From Hyphomicrobiaceae bacterium (lineage in GTDB: Bacteria; Pseudomonadota; Alphaproteobacteria; Rhizobiales; Hyphomicrobiaceae), in assembly GCA_020442165.1 (NCBI GenBank), contig JAGRKV010000017.1:186001-250000 (forward strand): a stretch of DNA of 64,000 nucleotides. Reading direction: 5' to 3'. The notes under the pieces are model-generated. The model saw nothing but the letters and a program-made list of their open reading frames with translations. It was not told where the DNA came from and made no database searches. Position numbers and translations under genes: made by a program. Below are positions 24,809-34,456 of this stretch, piece by piece; position 1 is the stretch's first letter; each line of letters opens with the position of its first letter.

Positions 24809-27184
24809 ATGACGCAAAAGGCAGCGGGATGCGCGAAGCCCGCGGACACACCTCCGTCATGCAGGAGAAGGGCGTTGAACCAGACCAATTCCGCCTCGCG
24901 ATTGGAATACCGCTGGATGCTGTCTTGGAAGCTTCCGCTCCTGGCACTGGGTGTGGCTCTCATCGCCTCGATCTGGGGGGCCATCTGGCTGCAAATCGTC
25001 ACGGAACGCCGCGCGATGCTGCAATCCCTGACGCAAGAATCGACCAACCTGTCTTTGGTGTTCGAACAGAACACCGAGCGGACAGCCAGCGAGATCGATC
25101 GCATCATCCGGTATCTGCGCGCCACCTACGAGCGCAATGGCTACACCGCGGACTGGCCCGTGCTGGTGCAGGAAGAGTTCACCGCCAACCGCCGTACCGT
25201 GCAGATCGCGATCATGGATGTGAAGGGCATGATGATTACCAGCACGAAGATGCTGCATCCGGAAAAGCCGGTGGATCTCAGCGATCGCGAGCATTTCCGC
25301 GTCCACGCGAACGCAGGCGAATTCGTCGACCGTCTCTTCATCAGCCAGCCCGTACTCGGGCGCGCTTCCAACAAGTGGTCCGTCCAGTTCACCCGGCCCT
25401 ACCACGACCGGGATGGTGCATTCGCGGGCGTGATCGTCGTCTCGCTCGATCCTGAATTCCTCACCCGCAATTTCGCTTCAATAAAGATTGGCGATGATGG
25501 CGGGCTTGCCATCGTCGGCGAGGACGGCATCGTGCGCGCGGGTGCGGGTTCGTTCCACAAAGATTTTGGCAAGCCTATTTCGGACGAGGCCATCGTAGGC
25601 AACAGCGACGCGATGACTGCCTCATCGTTCGTCAAGCTCATCGAAACGCCGGACGGCCCGCGGGTCACGGCTCTGCGGAAACTGAAAGACTTCCCCCTGA
25701 TGGCGGTGATCGCGCGCTCGGACGCACCGCTTTATGCAACATGGGAGTCCAACCGGAAGAAGTACATCTACGGCGGTGGCAGCCTGACGTTTCTCATCAT
25801 AGGCGCCTTGATGACGAGCATTATTCGCCGCCGCGCCTACGAGCGTCAGCTCAATCACCTCGCTCGCCACGATGCCCTCACGGACCTGCTCAACCGCCGC
25901 GAATTCGAAGACTGCCTGACCAAGCAGCTCGGCCAAGACGACCGGCAATTCAATGTTCACCTGATCGACCTCGATGGCTTCAAGCGAGTCAACGACACCT
26001 ACGGTCATCCGGTTGGCGACGAGTTGCTGGTCGTCGTCGGTCAGCGCCTACGACAGAACCTGCGCATCGGAGACATGGTTGCGCGGCTTGGCGGCGACGA
26101 ATTCGCGATCATCCAGGAGGCCGGTGACAACGGCGACAATGGTATGGTTCTGGCTGAACGGATCTGCCACATATTGGCGGTCCCCTACACCATCGACGGC
26201 AAGCGCATCGAAATCGGTGCGAGTGTCGGCATCGTGCAAAGCACCAGCGAGTTCGAAAACGAAGATCACCTCATGCGCTCTGCGGATCTGGCGCTTTATG
26301 CCTGCAAGAATGCGGGCGGGCGCACCTACAGGCTCTATAACGAGCGCATGAACGACGAGGCAAGGGAGCGCCGCGAAATCGAAGCCGGTCTGCGCGATGC
26401 CATCGCGTTGGGCCAGCTTGAAGTGCATTACCAGCCCATCTACACGATCAAGACCCTGGAAATGAATGCCGTGGAAGCGCTGATACGATGGCGGCATCCT
26501 GAAAAGGGCATGATCTCGCCTGGAGCGTTCATTCCAGTGGCGGAGCAGTCTGGCCTCATCGTGCAGATCGGCGCGTGGGTCATGGAACGGGCGTGCATGG
26601 AGATCTCAGCCCGGTCACCGACACTTGCCGTCGCTGTCAATGTCTCAGCGGTGGAGTTCCGCGACGGCGATGTTTCCTCAAGCGTCCGCAAGGCGATTGC
26701 TGCATCGGGCATCGACCCCAAGCGGCTGAAGGTGGAGATCACCGAGTCGCTGCTGATGAAAAAGGATCGCGCCACACTGGATCAACTCGATCACATGCGG
26801 AACCTCGGCATCCGCATTTCCATGGACGATTTCGGCACGGGCTATTCATCACTCAGCTACCTGCAGTCCTATCCAATCGATTGCATCAAGATCGACCAGT
26901 CGTTCGTGCGCGGTCTGGGGCAGAAGGAAAACTCGACGGCGATCATCGAGGCAATCTCGCGGCTTGCCCAGGCGATGGGGGTCACAGCCGTTGCCGAGGG
27001 TGTCGAGACGGAAGAGCAACTGGCGCTCCTTGCCGAGATCGGCTGTTCGGATGCACAGGGCTTCCTGCTCAGCAGGCCAAAGCCGATCGATGAACTAGAT
27101 CTGCCGCAGCCTGCCGCAAGCGGCGAGTTGAAGGCAGCGGCTGACAAGATGCGGCGCGACCGCCCAGTATCGGCTGTCGCGTGA
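24809..27184 (+). CDS. Membrane-bound GGDEF-EAL c-di-GMP protein with periplasmic Cache-like domain
   Basis: Predicted diguanylate cyclase and/or c-di-GMP phosphodiesterase. TM1 (LPLLALGVALIASIWGAIWL) and TM2 (FLIIGALMTSIIRR) flank a ~270-residue periplasmic sensor domain of the Cache type (YERNGYTADWPV...SDREHFRVHANAGEFVDRLFISQPVLGR). The GGDEF domain has an intact active site (RLGGDEFAI) and the EAL domain an intact EALIRW with the downstream NVSAVEF, ESLLM, DDFGTGYSSL and KIDQSFV motifs. Both activities are therefore possible. The start could be ATG 24809 or ATG 24917 just before TM1. Its place beside the flagellar locus fits motility control, but that is inference. Confidence 0.9.
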   Translation: MTQKAAGCAKPADTPPSCRRRALNQTNSASRLEYRWMLSWKLPLLALGVALIASIWGAIWLQIVTERRAMLQSLTQESTNLSLVFEQNTERTASEIDRIIRYLRATYERNGYTADWPVLVQEEFTANRRTVQIAIMDVKGMMITSTKMLHPEKPVDLSDREHFRVHANAGEFVDRLFISQPVLGRASNKWSVQFTRPYHDRDGAFAGVIVVSLDPEFLTRNFASIKIGDDGGLAIVGEDGIVRAGAGSFHKDFGKPISDEAIVGNSDAMTASSFVKLIETPDGPRVTALRKLKDFPLMAVIARSDAPLYATWESNRKKYIYGGGSLTFLIIGALMTSIIRRRAYERQLNHLARHDALTDLLNRREFEDCLTKQLGQDDRQFNVHLIDLDGFKRVNDTYGHPVGDELLVVVGQRLRQNLRIGDMVARLGGDEFAIIQEAGDNGDNGMVLAERICHILAVPYTIDGKRIEIGASVGIVQSTSEFENEDHLMRSADLALYACKNAGGRTYRLYNERMNDEARERREIEAGLRDAIALGQLEVHYQPIYTIKTLEMNAVEALIRWRHPEKGMISPGAFIPVAEQSGLIVQIGAWVMERACMEISARSPTLAVAVNVSAVEFRDGDVSSSVRKAIAASGIDPKRLKVEITESLLMKKDRATLDQLDHMRNLGIRISMDDFGTGYSSLSYLQSYPIDCIKIDQSFVRGLGQKENSTAIIEAISRLAQAMGVTAVAEGVETEEQLALLAEIGCSDAQGFLLSRPKPIDELDLPQPAASGELKAAADKMRRDRPVSAVA

Positions 27185-27314
27185 AAGCATCGTGGCGGGA
27201 GAGCGGGGAGGCAATGCTCAGACTGGAGTGTCGGAACCCACAGGCCGACGCTGCCGTGCGGTGCCTGGATAGCCGCGGGCCTTGTGCACGCTTTCGCGCC
27301 GATCCGCTTCTACT

Positions 27315-28262
27315 TCAGCTGAAAACGGTCTCGTGTGAGGCATCGTCCGGCTGGCCGGCGGCGGCACGCGTCATCGCGCCTTCAATGGAAATGGTGAAGT
27401 AGCCCTTCGACTGCCCAAGACGCCCGTGAAATACCGCTTCTCCCGAGCATTCGATGGCGACATCCTGAAAGGCCGCCGCCTCGACCTCGATCATTGTGCC
27501 GACTTCCAGCAGGGCGACATCGCGCAAGGTCATGGCTGGTCCCTCAGCCGCAGCAACCAGTTCAACGTCACTTGCCAGCACGTTATTTCTGAAGCACCGC
27601 TTCCAATCAGGGTCGGCGGGGGCCGCTTCCGGCACTTCGTGTGCGACCAATCGCGATCGCGCATCCTCCAGCATGGGAAGCGGAAGCATCACAAGGATTG
27701 TCCGGTCGCCCGGCGCAAAGGCGATCTCGACGAGCAGTACGTTTTCCCCATGTCCGGCAGGCTCCTGACCACGGATGCCCCAGCGCACCGCATCTGTCGA
27801 CGTCGACATGCGGGCGTACTCACTCAACTCTATGCGGAAGGCTTCAAGTGCCGCCTGTGCCAGATGCCTCGCAATCTGGGCTTCGATCTCGGTCAGTTGC
27901 CGTGCCAATGCGGGTGGCGGTGCGGAGCCATCTCCACCGAACATCGAATCGAGCCAGCCAAAAACAAGCTCCGGCGCGAGTCCCGCTATTCCAGAGAAAG
28001 CCCAAGGCTGAACGCGGTATTCGACCGCTACCAATGCTTCGCAGCGGACAACTGCCTCCAGAGGCGTAACTTCCTGCGCGATCGCCGATGACACTTGTAT
28101 GTCATGCCCAATCGCATCGCTCACCGTCTTTGCAATGCGATTGGATGCTGCATCGAGAACTGCGCGCACTGTTGGCAGTTCCGAAACCGGCTGGCGCGCA
28201 TGCTCAAACATGCGCTCGATGGCTCGCCGCTTCAATGCGCTCTTTTCAGGATCAGCGCTCAT
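27315..28262 (-). CDS. fliM: Flagellar motor switch protein FliM
   Basis: Middle C-ring protein, 315 residues from ATG 28262. The central domain includes AVEYRVQPWAFSGIAGLAPELVFGWLDSMFGG (27840-27935 region), and the end is a SpoA-like domain (LEVGTMIEVEAA through GRLGQSKGYFTISI). The usual N-terminal CheY-P docking motif (LSQxEIDALL) is not visible; the N-terminus reads SALKRRAIERMFEHARQ. It follows fliG in the same direction, 103 nt away. In related rhizobia fliM sits between motA and fliN, so it is displaced here. Confidence 0.8.
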   Translation of the reverse strand: MSADPEKSALKRRAIERMFEHARQPVSELPTVRAVLDAASNRIAKTVSDAIGHDIQVSSAIAQEVTPLEAVVRCEALVAVEYRVQPWAFSGIAGLAPELVFGWLDSMFGGDGSAPPPALARQLTEIEAQIARHLAQAALEAFRIELSEYARMSTSTDAVRWGIRGQEPAGHGENVLLVEIAFAPGDRTILVMLPLPMLEDARSRLVAHEVPEAAPADPDWKRCFRNNVLASDVELVAAAEGPAMTLRDVALLEVGTMIEVEAAAFQDVAIECSGEAVFHGRLGQSKGYFTISIEGAMTRAAAGQPDDASHETVFS

Positions 28263-28365
28263 CTGACGTGCCACTCCAACAGCGCGAGGAATCCTGTCAG
28301 CCCTGTGGATCGGAGCATCGTCTGCTGTTTCGCTCCTTTGAAGATATCGAACGCAACGCAAATCA

Positions 28366-29394
28366 TCATGCGGCGCCCGCATCCTGGGGTGGCCGAAGAG
28401 AGATCATCCCCCGTTGTGACATGCTCAACGCAAGTCCGGCAATGGCTCGCTGAGCTTCCGAAACGCTGCTTGGCATGACTTTCGCCGGAGTAGATAGCTC
28501 TGCCTCCACCAATCGCCTGCTGCGGGGGGAGAGCGCGCCAAGAATGAGCTGGCCGAAGCCCTGGTCCGCGCCACGCAGGGCCATCACCAGTCGATCCGCC
28601 TGCACCTCTTCGAGAAGGCGCACACGATCCTCGCCCGGCATCGCCGCGATATCCTCGAAGCTGAAGATGTGCTCGCGAACACGCCGCGCTTCGTCCGGCT
28701 CGTTCTTTTCGAGTTCGGTGATAATCTGGGAGATCTGGACGCCTTCGAGCTGGTTGAGAATGGCGCCGAGCTGAGCGTGGCGATCCTCTCCCACGGCTTC
28801 GACTTCCTCGCCAAAGAACTCCTGCGCAAGACGCTCAGCGACCAATCGCATCGCGTCCTCGCTAATCGGTCGCAAAGTGAGAAGTCGCCGACCGAGATCT
28901 GCCGCGGCCGCGGCGTCGAGCTTCTGCATGATCGCCGAGGCCTTCGCCAGCGGAACGCGAGAGAGTATGAAGGCCCCGACCTGCGGCTGTTCCTTGGCGA
29001 CGAACGTGGCCAACCTTTCGTCTGGCACTTTTTCCAGGCGGGCCCACACCCGATCATGTGCGGTGCCCTCGATCTCAGCCAAGATTTCCGATACCTGGTC
29101 GTCACTGACAACACCGGCAAGCAATTGTTGGGCTCCAGTCGTTGAGCCTTGAAGGCGTTGGCCGGTCTGGAGGCCGGCCTCCAGCTCGCCTATGAGCGCT
29201 TCGATCACTTCCGGAAGTACCATTGGCAATTCGGATGCCGTGCGAGCGAGAATGCGGATCTCGCGATCATCAAAATTTCTGACAATGCGATCAGCCAGCG
29301 GCTTGCTCATGCTGAGCAGCAGCGCTGTTACCTTCTGCGCTCCGGCCAGCTCCATGCGCCCGACGGTCGACTCATCTGAAGTGTCCAGGCTCAT
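28366..29394 (-). CDS. fliG: Flagellar motor switch protein FliG
   Basis: Torque-generating rotor protein, 342 residues from ATG 29394. The N-terminal domain binds FliF, the middle domain FliM, and the C-terminal domain faces the stator. The conserved C-terminal segment REHIFSFEDIAAMPGEDRVRLLEEV and the later LRGADQGF and SPRSRRLVEAEL match the family, with the alternating charged residues used for torque. The C-terminus continues into GLALSMSQRGMISL. It is separated from the upstream motD by 271 nt, so it may have its own promoter. Confidence 0.9.
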   Translation of the reverse strand: MSLDTSDESTVGRMELAGAQKVTALLLSMSKPLADRIVRNFDDREIRILARTASELPMVLPEVIEALIGELEAGLQTGQRLQGSTTGAQQLLAGVVSDDQVSEILAEIEGTAHDRVWARLEKVPDERLATFVAKEQPQVGAFILSRVPLAKASAIMQKLDAAAAADLGRRLLTLRPISEDAMRLVAERLAQEFFGEEVEAVGEDRHAQLGAILNQLEGVQISQIITELEKNEPDEARRVREHIFSFEDIAAMPGEDRVRLLEEVQADRLVMALRGADQGFGQLILGALSPRSRRLVEAELSTPAKVMPSSVSEAQRAIAGLALSMSQRGMISLRPPQDAGAA

Positions 29395-29665
29395 TTTAAA
29401 ACATCTTCCCATGCACGTCCGGCCACGACGTCGCGCAGCCCGGAGGCGCGCCATCCGCAGTCATGGCTTACCGACCTTGTGTCGAGCTGACATCGCAGGA
29501 TGCCAGGGCATGGCGCGGTGCAGTGCGTTGAGCTTGATCCAATACGGGTTGCAGTGTGGCACCGGTCCTGTTGTCCTTGGTGCCGGGCCGGTCTGTCCGA
29601 TCTATTCTGGCCCTGGCTGGCCGGAACCGACACCGGACATCACCTGAGCTGATCGGAACTTTGCG

Positions 29666-31165
29666 CTAGATGCTGCGATGGATGACATACGCACCCGTGC
29701 GCAAGGCGTGCGACTGCTCGCTCTCCGCGCTGGCTTTCGGGATGCCGCGATCAATTGCCGTCGCCAAGCCGAGCGTCTTGCGCCCACCTGCATCCTGCTC
29801 TGCCTGGCTGTTGCGGTCGCCACCGCTCTCGCCGGAATAGCCACTGCCGCCTTCGGCCGCGTTATGCGGGTTGCGCGGCGTTTCTGACTGTGGCCCTTGC
29901 ATGCGATCGCCAGACGACGCTGCGGCATTCGTGGAAACCGTACTGCCGCGCGCAACCGTGAGATCGTCAAGCATATAGCCCGCCTCCGCAAGGCGGCGGG
30001 TCAACGCCTCTCGTTCGTGCTCGACCTGCAATGCAGTTTCGGGCCGTTCTGCCTTTATCTCCACCCTTAGAGCGGCGGCATGCCCGATCAATGTGATGGT
30101 GACCGGACCCAGCTCGGCTGGAGAAAGAGCAAGCTGCAGGATCCGCACGGGTGCGCCGCTCAGTATCGGTGAGGCACTTTCCCGAAACCCTGCGGGGGCT
30201 ACAGCCTCTGCGCCTTCAGACTTGCCCATTAAGCCGTCGACAGCCGGACCCACCGCACCAGCGATCTGGGCTGCTACTGGCCCCGCCGCAATGTCGGGTT
30301 GCTGCGCCGGTGCGGCATTTACCGGGTTCATCCGGTGATCCGCAGCATTCATCTGCGTTCTTGTCGCGACGTCCAGCGCCGACGATGTCGGTTTATGGCC
30401 GCGAGGAAGTGCTGTCGCCGCACCTGATGGGGCACTAGCGCTCAAGCGACCATCGCCCATTGGTTCGTTGCTGTCGTCGAGTTGCCAACGGGTAGGCGCA
30501 AAATGAGTTTCGCGGCGTGTCACCGTGGCCGGAACCGGGGAAACCTTTGCCTGGCTATCCAGGTTGCCGACGGCTATATCGCTCGCCTGACGTGCGCGCG
30601 CAGCTAGCTGTTCGATCGCCCGATCCCACGGCTGATCCGGCGTTGCATCCTGTACGGCCGCTGCCGCGCTTTGGGTATCAGGCAGGAAATTGTGCGCATG
30701 GTTGGGTTCAATCGCGGAGATCCCTGGCGGACTGCTGCCGTCGCGTGCCTTCTCATCGCTTGCCTGCACATCGCGCAACGCCCGCCGCACCGGCTCCAGG
30801 ACATGCCCGCGGGTAGCATTACCGTCGCCAGCATCGCTACCAGTTAGTGCTCTGATCGGCGCAGCCGCATCGGCAAAACCTGTAATGGCAACACCGCCGG
30901 AGCCCTGTTGCTGCAGCCCGAGGACGGTTGCCTGTTGGTCCGACGGATGATGTACTGGCGTATCCTTCCCGTTTCCGTGTTCTGGCTGCGCGGATGATAA
31001 TGGACCGTCCCTATGTGTCGAAGCATTATCTTTTGCCGCTTCGAATAGCGCCGTTTCAAAGTCGGCCGAATGTCGCTCGGATGTAATTTTCTCTCCGGCT
31101 GCGGCCGATCGCATGGCATGTGACGTTCTTGGCACTACGGTCTGATTTGCGACTGGTTCGTTCAT
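29666..31165 (-). CDS. fliK: Hook-length control protein FliK (rhizobial MotD)
   Basis: About 499 residues. The long N-terminal part is low-complexity, rich in Ala, Ser, Gln and Pro, as expected for the molecular ruler. The C-terminal Flg_hook domain is recognisable at residues ~350-410 (LQLALSPAELGPVTITL, VEIKAERPETALQVEHEREALTRRLAEAGY). It overlaps motC by 4 nt and follows motB-motC, the arrangement in which the product was first named MotD in Sinorhizobium before being recognised as FliK. Secreted by the flagellar export gate to measure hook length and switch substrate specificity. Confidence 0.85.
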   Translation of the reverse strand: MNEPVANQTVVPRTSHAMRSAAAGEKITSERHSADFETALFEAAKDNASTHRDGPLSSAQPEHGNGKDTPVHHPSDQQATVLGLQQQGSGGVAITGFADAAAPIRALTGSDAGDGNATRGHVLEPVRRALRDVQASDEKARDGSSPPGISAIEPNHAHNFLPDTQSAAAAVQDATPDQPWDRAIEQLAARARQASDIAVGNLDSQAKVSPVPATVTRRETHFAPTRWQLDDSNEPMGDGRLSASAPSGAATALPRGHKPTSSALDVATRTQMNAADHRMNPVNAAPAQQPDIAAGPVAAQIAGAVGPAVDGLMGKSEGAEAVAPAGFRESASPILSGAPVRILQLALSPAELGPVTITLIGHAAALRVEIKAERPETALQVEHEREALTRRLAEAGYMLDDLTVARGSTVSTNAAASSGDRMQGPQSETPRNPHNAAEGGSGYSGESGGDRNSQAEQDAGGRKTLGLATAIDRGIPKASAESEQSHALRTGAYVIHRSI

Positions 31166-32496
31166 GGGGTGGTCTTTCGCAAGAGCACGTCTAGTTCAGC
31201 CACGCGCGTTCTCATTGCAGCCATCAGCACCTCAGCAGGATCGGTTTTGGGTGTTGCCATCGTATCTTCCTGCGGCTGCGGTGCATGGGCGGTTGGCACT
31301 GATGTCGTGGGTGCGGGAAGCGACTCGTCGGCCTGCGCGTCGGGCGGCGCGGAAATATAAGCTGCCAGCGTGCCAGCAGCGGCTACCAGCTCCACAAGCG
31401 GCTCTGACGGATTGGCCTTGCGCACTTTTTCAACGGCGGCGGCAAGGCCCTTTGCGTCGATGTCCAATGCCATGGCCGCCACTCGGAACGCATCGGGCCA
31501 TGCCGTTCCTTCCAATACCGCGCCCATGTCGCCTAACGCGAAGTCAGACAGCGCGGCGGCTGAAGTTGCATGTCCGGCTCTCACTTCGGCTTCGGCGAGC
31601 TGGTGCAGAAAGGCCAAGCGCACTGGAACGGGCAGTGGTGCTATGGATTTGCAAATCCAATCCACGGCACCTGATTCTGCAAGCATCGATTCTGTGGCGA
31701 TAAAATCGGCAAGTAGCGTCGCGATCACGCGGAAGTAGGGTGTATTGGGAAACCGCCATAAGTAGCGTGGCAGGACACGGCGGAGCAGATGCTGATCGCC
31801 ATGCCGTATGACCGACTCGACAAGCACACGGAATGCCGTTTCATGCACCAGAGTGCCGGGGGAAAGCAACCGTGCTTCGTTTGCCAGGCGAATTGCTTCT
31901 GGGGGATCGTGTTCGGCCATGAGCACAGCGCGGACTAGCGCGACATGACCAGCCAGCGACGGTGGCAGCGTGCGATAGTTCACTTTGCCGAGCAGGTCCG
32001 ATGCAGCGGCCCGATAGCCTTCACCGAAGGCCAGCGCGCCATGCGCGAGAGGTTCTTCATCGGGCAGGAACAGTCCATCTTCCGCAATCCTGCGCAGCAA
32101 CTGCGGGTCGCCTCCACCCAGCACATACTTGACCAAAGCCATGCGATTGAGAGCATCCTTCCAAACGCTCTGATCGAAGCCTGCTAGTTCCACGCCAACG
32201 TCGCGGACCACGTCCGCCTGCTGCGAAAGCGCTTCGGCGTCGCCCCGCGCAATGAACTCCCGAAGCCGAGCAATGCGCCGAACGGCAAAAGAGGGCTGAG
32301 GCGGTGCGCGCAGCTGCAAGGGCTCGGACTCTACCGCATGCGTGTCCGTAGATGGAGTATCGTGCGGGGCAGCGCCATGGTCTGCGCCATTGGCTGGGCG
32401 TGCAGATAGCAGGCAGGCCAAACCAAGTGCGAGCGCAAGAGCCGGAGCCGCCGCACGCAGTCGAAGAGCCATTCTCGATTTGGCGTACGCACTCAT
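31162..32496 (-). CDS. motC: Periplasmic motility protein MotC
   Basis: About 444 residues: a signal peptide (ALALALGLACLLSARPANGAD), then a helical, TPR-like periplasmic body with a recognisable rhizobial MotC segment (AVRRIARLREFIARGDAEALSQQADVVRDVG at 32195-32287), and a Pro-rich C-terminus. In Sinorhizobium MotC acts with MotB to regulate the stator and needs the chaperone MotE, which is also encoded in this window. It overlaps both motB and motD by 4 nt, indicating one translationally coupled unit. The family is restricted to the rhizobial branch. Confidence 0.85.
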   Translation of the reverse strand: MSAYAKSRMALRLRAAAPALALALGLACLLSARPANGADHGAAPHDTPSTDTHAVESEPLQLRAPPQPSFAVRRIARLREFIARGDAEALSQQADVVRDVGVELAGFDQSVWKDALNRMALVKYVLGGGDPQLLRRIAEDGLFLPDEEPLAHGALAFGEGYRAAASDLLGKVNYRTLPPSLAGHVALVRAVLMAEHDPPEAIRLANEARLLSPGTLVHETAFRVLVESVIRHGDQHLLRRVLPRYLWRFPNTPYFRVIATLLADFIATESMLAESGAVDWICKSIAPLPVPVRLAFLHQLAEAEVRAGHATSAAALSDFALGDMGAVLEGTAWPDAFRVAAMALDIDAKGLAAAVEKVRKANPSEPLVELVAAAGTLAAYISAPPDAQADESLPAPTTSVPTAHAPQPQEDTMATPKTDPAEVLMAAMRTRVAELDVLLRKTTP

Positions 32497-33809
32497 GCTG
32501 GCGGCGGCCTCAACACGATCTCGATGCGCCGGTTGACGGCTGCCTCGGGCTCGGCGGGGAGCTTCGGCTTGCGATCGGCATAGCCTTCGATGCGTTCGAA
32601 ACGCTTTTCATCGACGCCAGCCTTCAGCAGCAATTCATAGGCGGCCTCGGCTCGCAACATGGACAAACGCCAGTTGTTGTTGTCCGAGAGGGCGCGATAG
32701 GGGCGGGCATCGGTGTGGCCGCGCACGATGATGTGTTCGCTGTTGGCCAAGACGACAGGAGCTACCGACCTCATCAATTCGAGCAGTTCACCTCGAGGAT
32801 CGGCAGAGCCGATCGAGAACATGCCGAAGTTCGATGTATCGGTCAGACTGAGAACGACGGCGTCACCCTCGATCAAGACATCCATGCCTGGACCGCCATT
32901 GACACCGAGTTTGCCGATTGCCGCCTCGGCACCTTCCTTAACCTTCTCGCGAAGGGCTGCGAGCCTTGTCTTCGCTTCAGCCTTTGCGTGCCCTGCCGCG
33001 TTCTCTTGCCCCTCATGCTGCGCCACATCATGCATCGAGGCACGCTCTGGAAAATCGGCAGGCGCTGTCGATTCGGCAGGCGCGGCTTGTTGTGCTTTTG
33101 GCGGCTGCCGAGATCCGATGCTGACGTCCTGGGGCGGTTCCAGGTCCTTTGCCTCGAGCGCTGCCTGCCTGTGGGCATCAGCGGCAGCCATCTCCTGGAC
33201 TTTATCTTTGAGCGGCTTGGACCATGTGCCGCTCCCGCCTCGATCTTCCATTCCTGCAGAGGCCTTCGCTCCCTGCTCCTGCACGAGTGAACCCGGCGCC
33301 AGCGGATTGAACGGATCGCGGAAAGCCTTGCCGCGCAATTCCGCTGCGGCTGCGTTTGCATCGTGCTCCTCGCGTCTCACTGCTGGTGAGGCCCGGTCGA
33401 AATTCAGCGTAAGGCGCCTGGAGTGCTCTTGCGCCCCGTCCTTGCCGTCACTTGCATTCGCGTCCTTGGCAGACTTGCTCGGATCGCAGCTTTCCGAATT
33501 GCTCTCGCCCTTGCCGCCACCGCCTGGGTTCGCCTGGGTGCGAGACTGGTTCGTCATATCGCGCAGCCCCTTCTTGACTGCCACGTTGTCGGTCAGACGA
33601 AGGGGATTGAAGTAGCTTGCGACGCTCGCCTTGACCTCGGTGTTGGCCGCATTGATGAGCCACATGACGAGGAAGAAGGCCATCATCGCGGTCATGAAAT
33701 CGGCGTAAGCGATCTTCCACACGCCGCCGTGATGGCATTCGTCCTCACCGCCACTCTTGCGTCGAACGACGATGATTTCTTCGGCCGGCGCATCGTGTTT
33801 GGCACTCAT
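32493..33809 (-). CDS. motB: Flagellar stator protein MotB
   Basis: 438 residues from ATG 33809. The single TM helix holds the proton-binding Asp in YADFMTAMMAFFLVMWLI. A long polar linker (~200 residues, rich in Ala, Lys and Gly) leads to a C-terminal OmpA-like peptidoglycan-binding domain (IIVRGHTDARPY, then LSMLRAEAAYELLL, RIEGYADRKP, NRRIEIVLRPP). The linker is long compared with enteric MotB, as in rhizobia. Its partner motA lies 14 kb away. Overlaps fliH by 4 nt. Confidence 0.93.
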   Translation of the reverse strand: MSAKHDAPAEEIIVVRRKSGGEDECHHGGVWKIAYADFMTAMMAFFLVMWLINAANTEVKASVASYFNPLRLTDNVAVKKGLRDMTNQSRTQANPGGGGKGESNSESCDPSKSAKDANASDGKDGAQEHSRRLTLNFDRASPAVRREEHDANAAAAELRGKAFRDPFNPLAPGSLVQEQGAKASAGMEDRGGSGTWSKPLKDKVQEMAAADAHRQAALEAKDLEPPQDVSIGSRQPPKAQQAAPAESTAPADFPERASMHDVAQHEGQENAAGHAKAEAKTRLAALREKVKEGAEAAIGKLGVNGGPGMDVLIEGDAVVLSLTDTSNFGMFSIGSADPRGELLELMRSVAPVVLANSEHIIVRGHTDARPYRALSDNNNWRLSMLRAEAAYELLLKAGVDEKRFERIEGYADRKPKLPAEPEAAVNRRIEIVLRPPPA

Positions 33810-34456
33810 GAGCCACACGCCTCCTCAATCCGCGATAGCCATTCAGACAGGCGCGTTCTTATGACCGCGTCACCTAAGGCAACGGTGATTTCGGATGCAT
33901 CCGTCGGATGGCAGCGGATCTGTTGGATTGAGGGCGCCTCGCCCGCACCAAGGCGTGCCTGGATGCCGTCGTGGACCACTTCGATGAAGCGCGGGTCGCC
34001 CCAGATGTCGATCAGGGTGCTGCCGGGCGTCTCCAGGAGGCGGCTGACCTCGTCGACAAGATCGAGAATGGCCGACTCCACCAATGAGCGACGGAGGATC
34101 GGAAGCAATGTGCTTGCGATTTCCGAGGCCAAGCGCATCTGAATCTGCTCCAGCCCATCCTGCAACCGCCCAACGAGCCTGTCGGCCAGCTCTCCCGTGA
34201 GGCGCGATCGCTCGTCCTCAAGACGCATATCGAAATCCGCCGTTAGCTCGGCTACGCGGGTTTCCGCGATCGTGCGTTCGGACATTTCGGCATCGGCGTA
34301 GCCCTGCGCATAGGCTTCCTGCACGCGCAAGGCCACGGTGTCTGGCAAACGACTGGTGGCGACCTGGCGCGGCTTCAGCCCCAGCAGCGGCTTTGGTGCG
34401 GGGGCAGCGTCGCTCTCGAACTCCTCCAGAATATGGAAAGCAGGTAAACCCGTCAT
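33806..34456 (-). CDS. fliH: Flagellar export apparatus protein FliH
   Basis: 216 residues with a helical, Glu/Ala/Arg-rich central coiled coil (residues ~45-110) and a C-terminal domain like that of FliH/V-ATPase E subunit (LLPILRRSLVESAILDLVDEVSRLL, then EITVALGDAVIRTRLSEWLSRIEEAC). It would hold the FliI ATPase and dock it to the export gate. Identity rests on these features and on its place between fliF and motB, overlapping both by 4 nt, since FliH is poorly conserved. Confidence 0.75.
   Translation of the reverse strand: MTGLPAFHILEEFESDAAPAPKPLLGLKPRQVATSRLPDTVALRVQEAYAQGYADAEMSERTIAETRVAELTADFDMRLEDERSRLTGELADRLVGRLQDGLEQIQMRLASEIASTLLPILRRSLVESAILDLVDEVSRLLETPGSTLIDIWGDPRFIEVVHDGIQARLGAGEAPSIQQIRCHPTDASEITVALGDAVIRTRLSEWLSRIEEACGS

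Noticed and set aside
32713..33615. Plus-strand 300-codon frame antisense to motB
   Set aside because: Ser/Ala/Pro-rich shadow of the motB linker; motB itself is certain.
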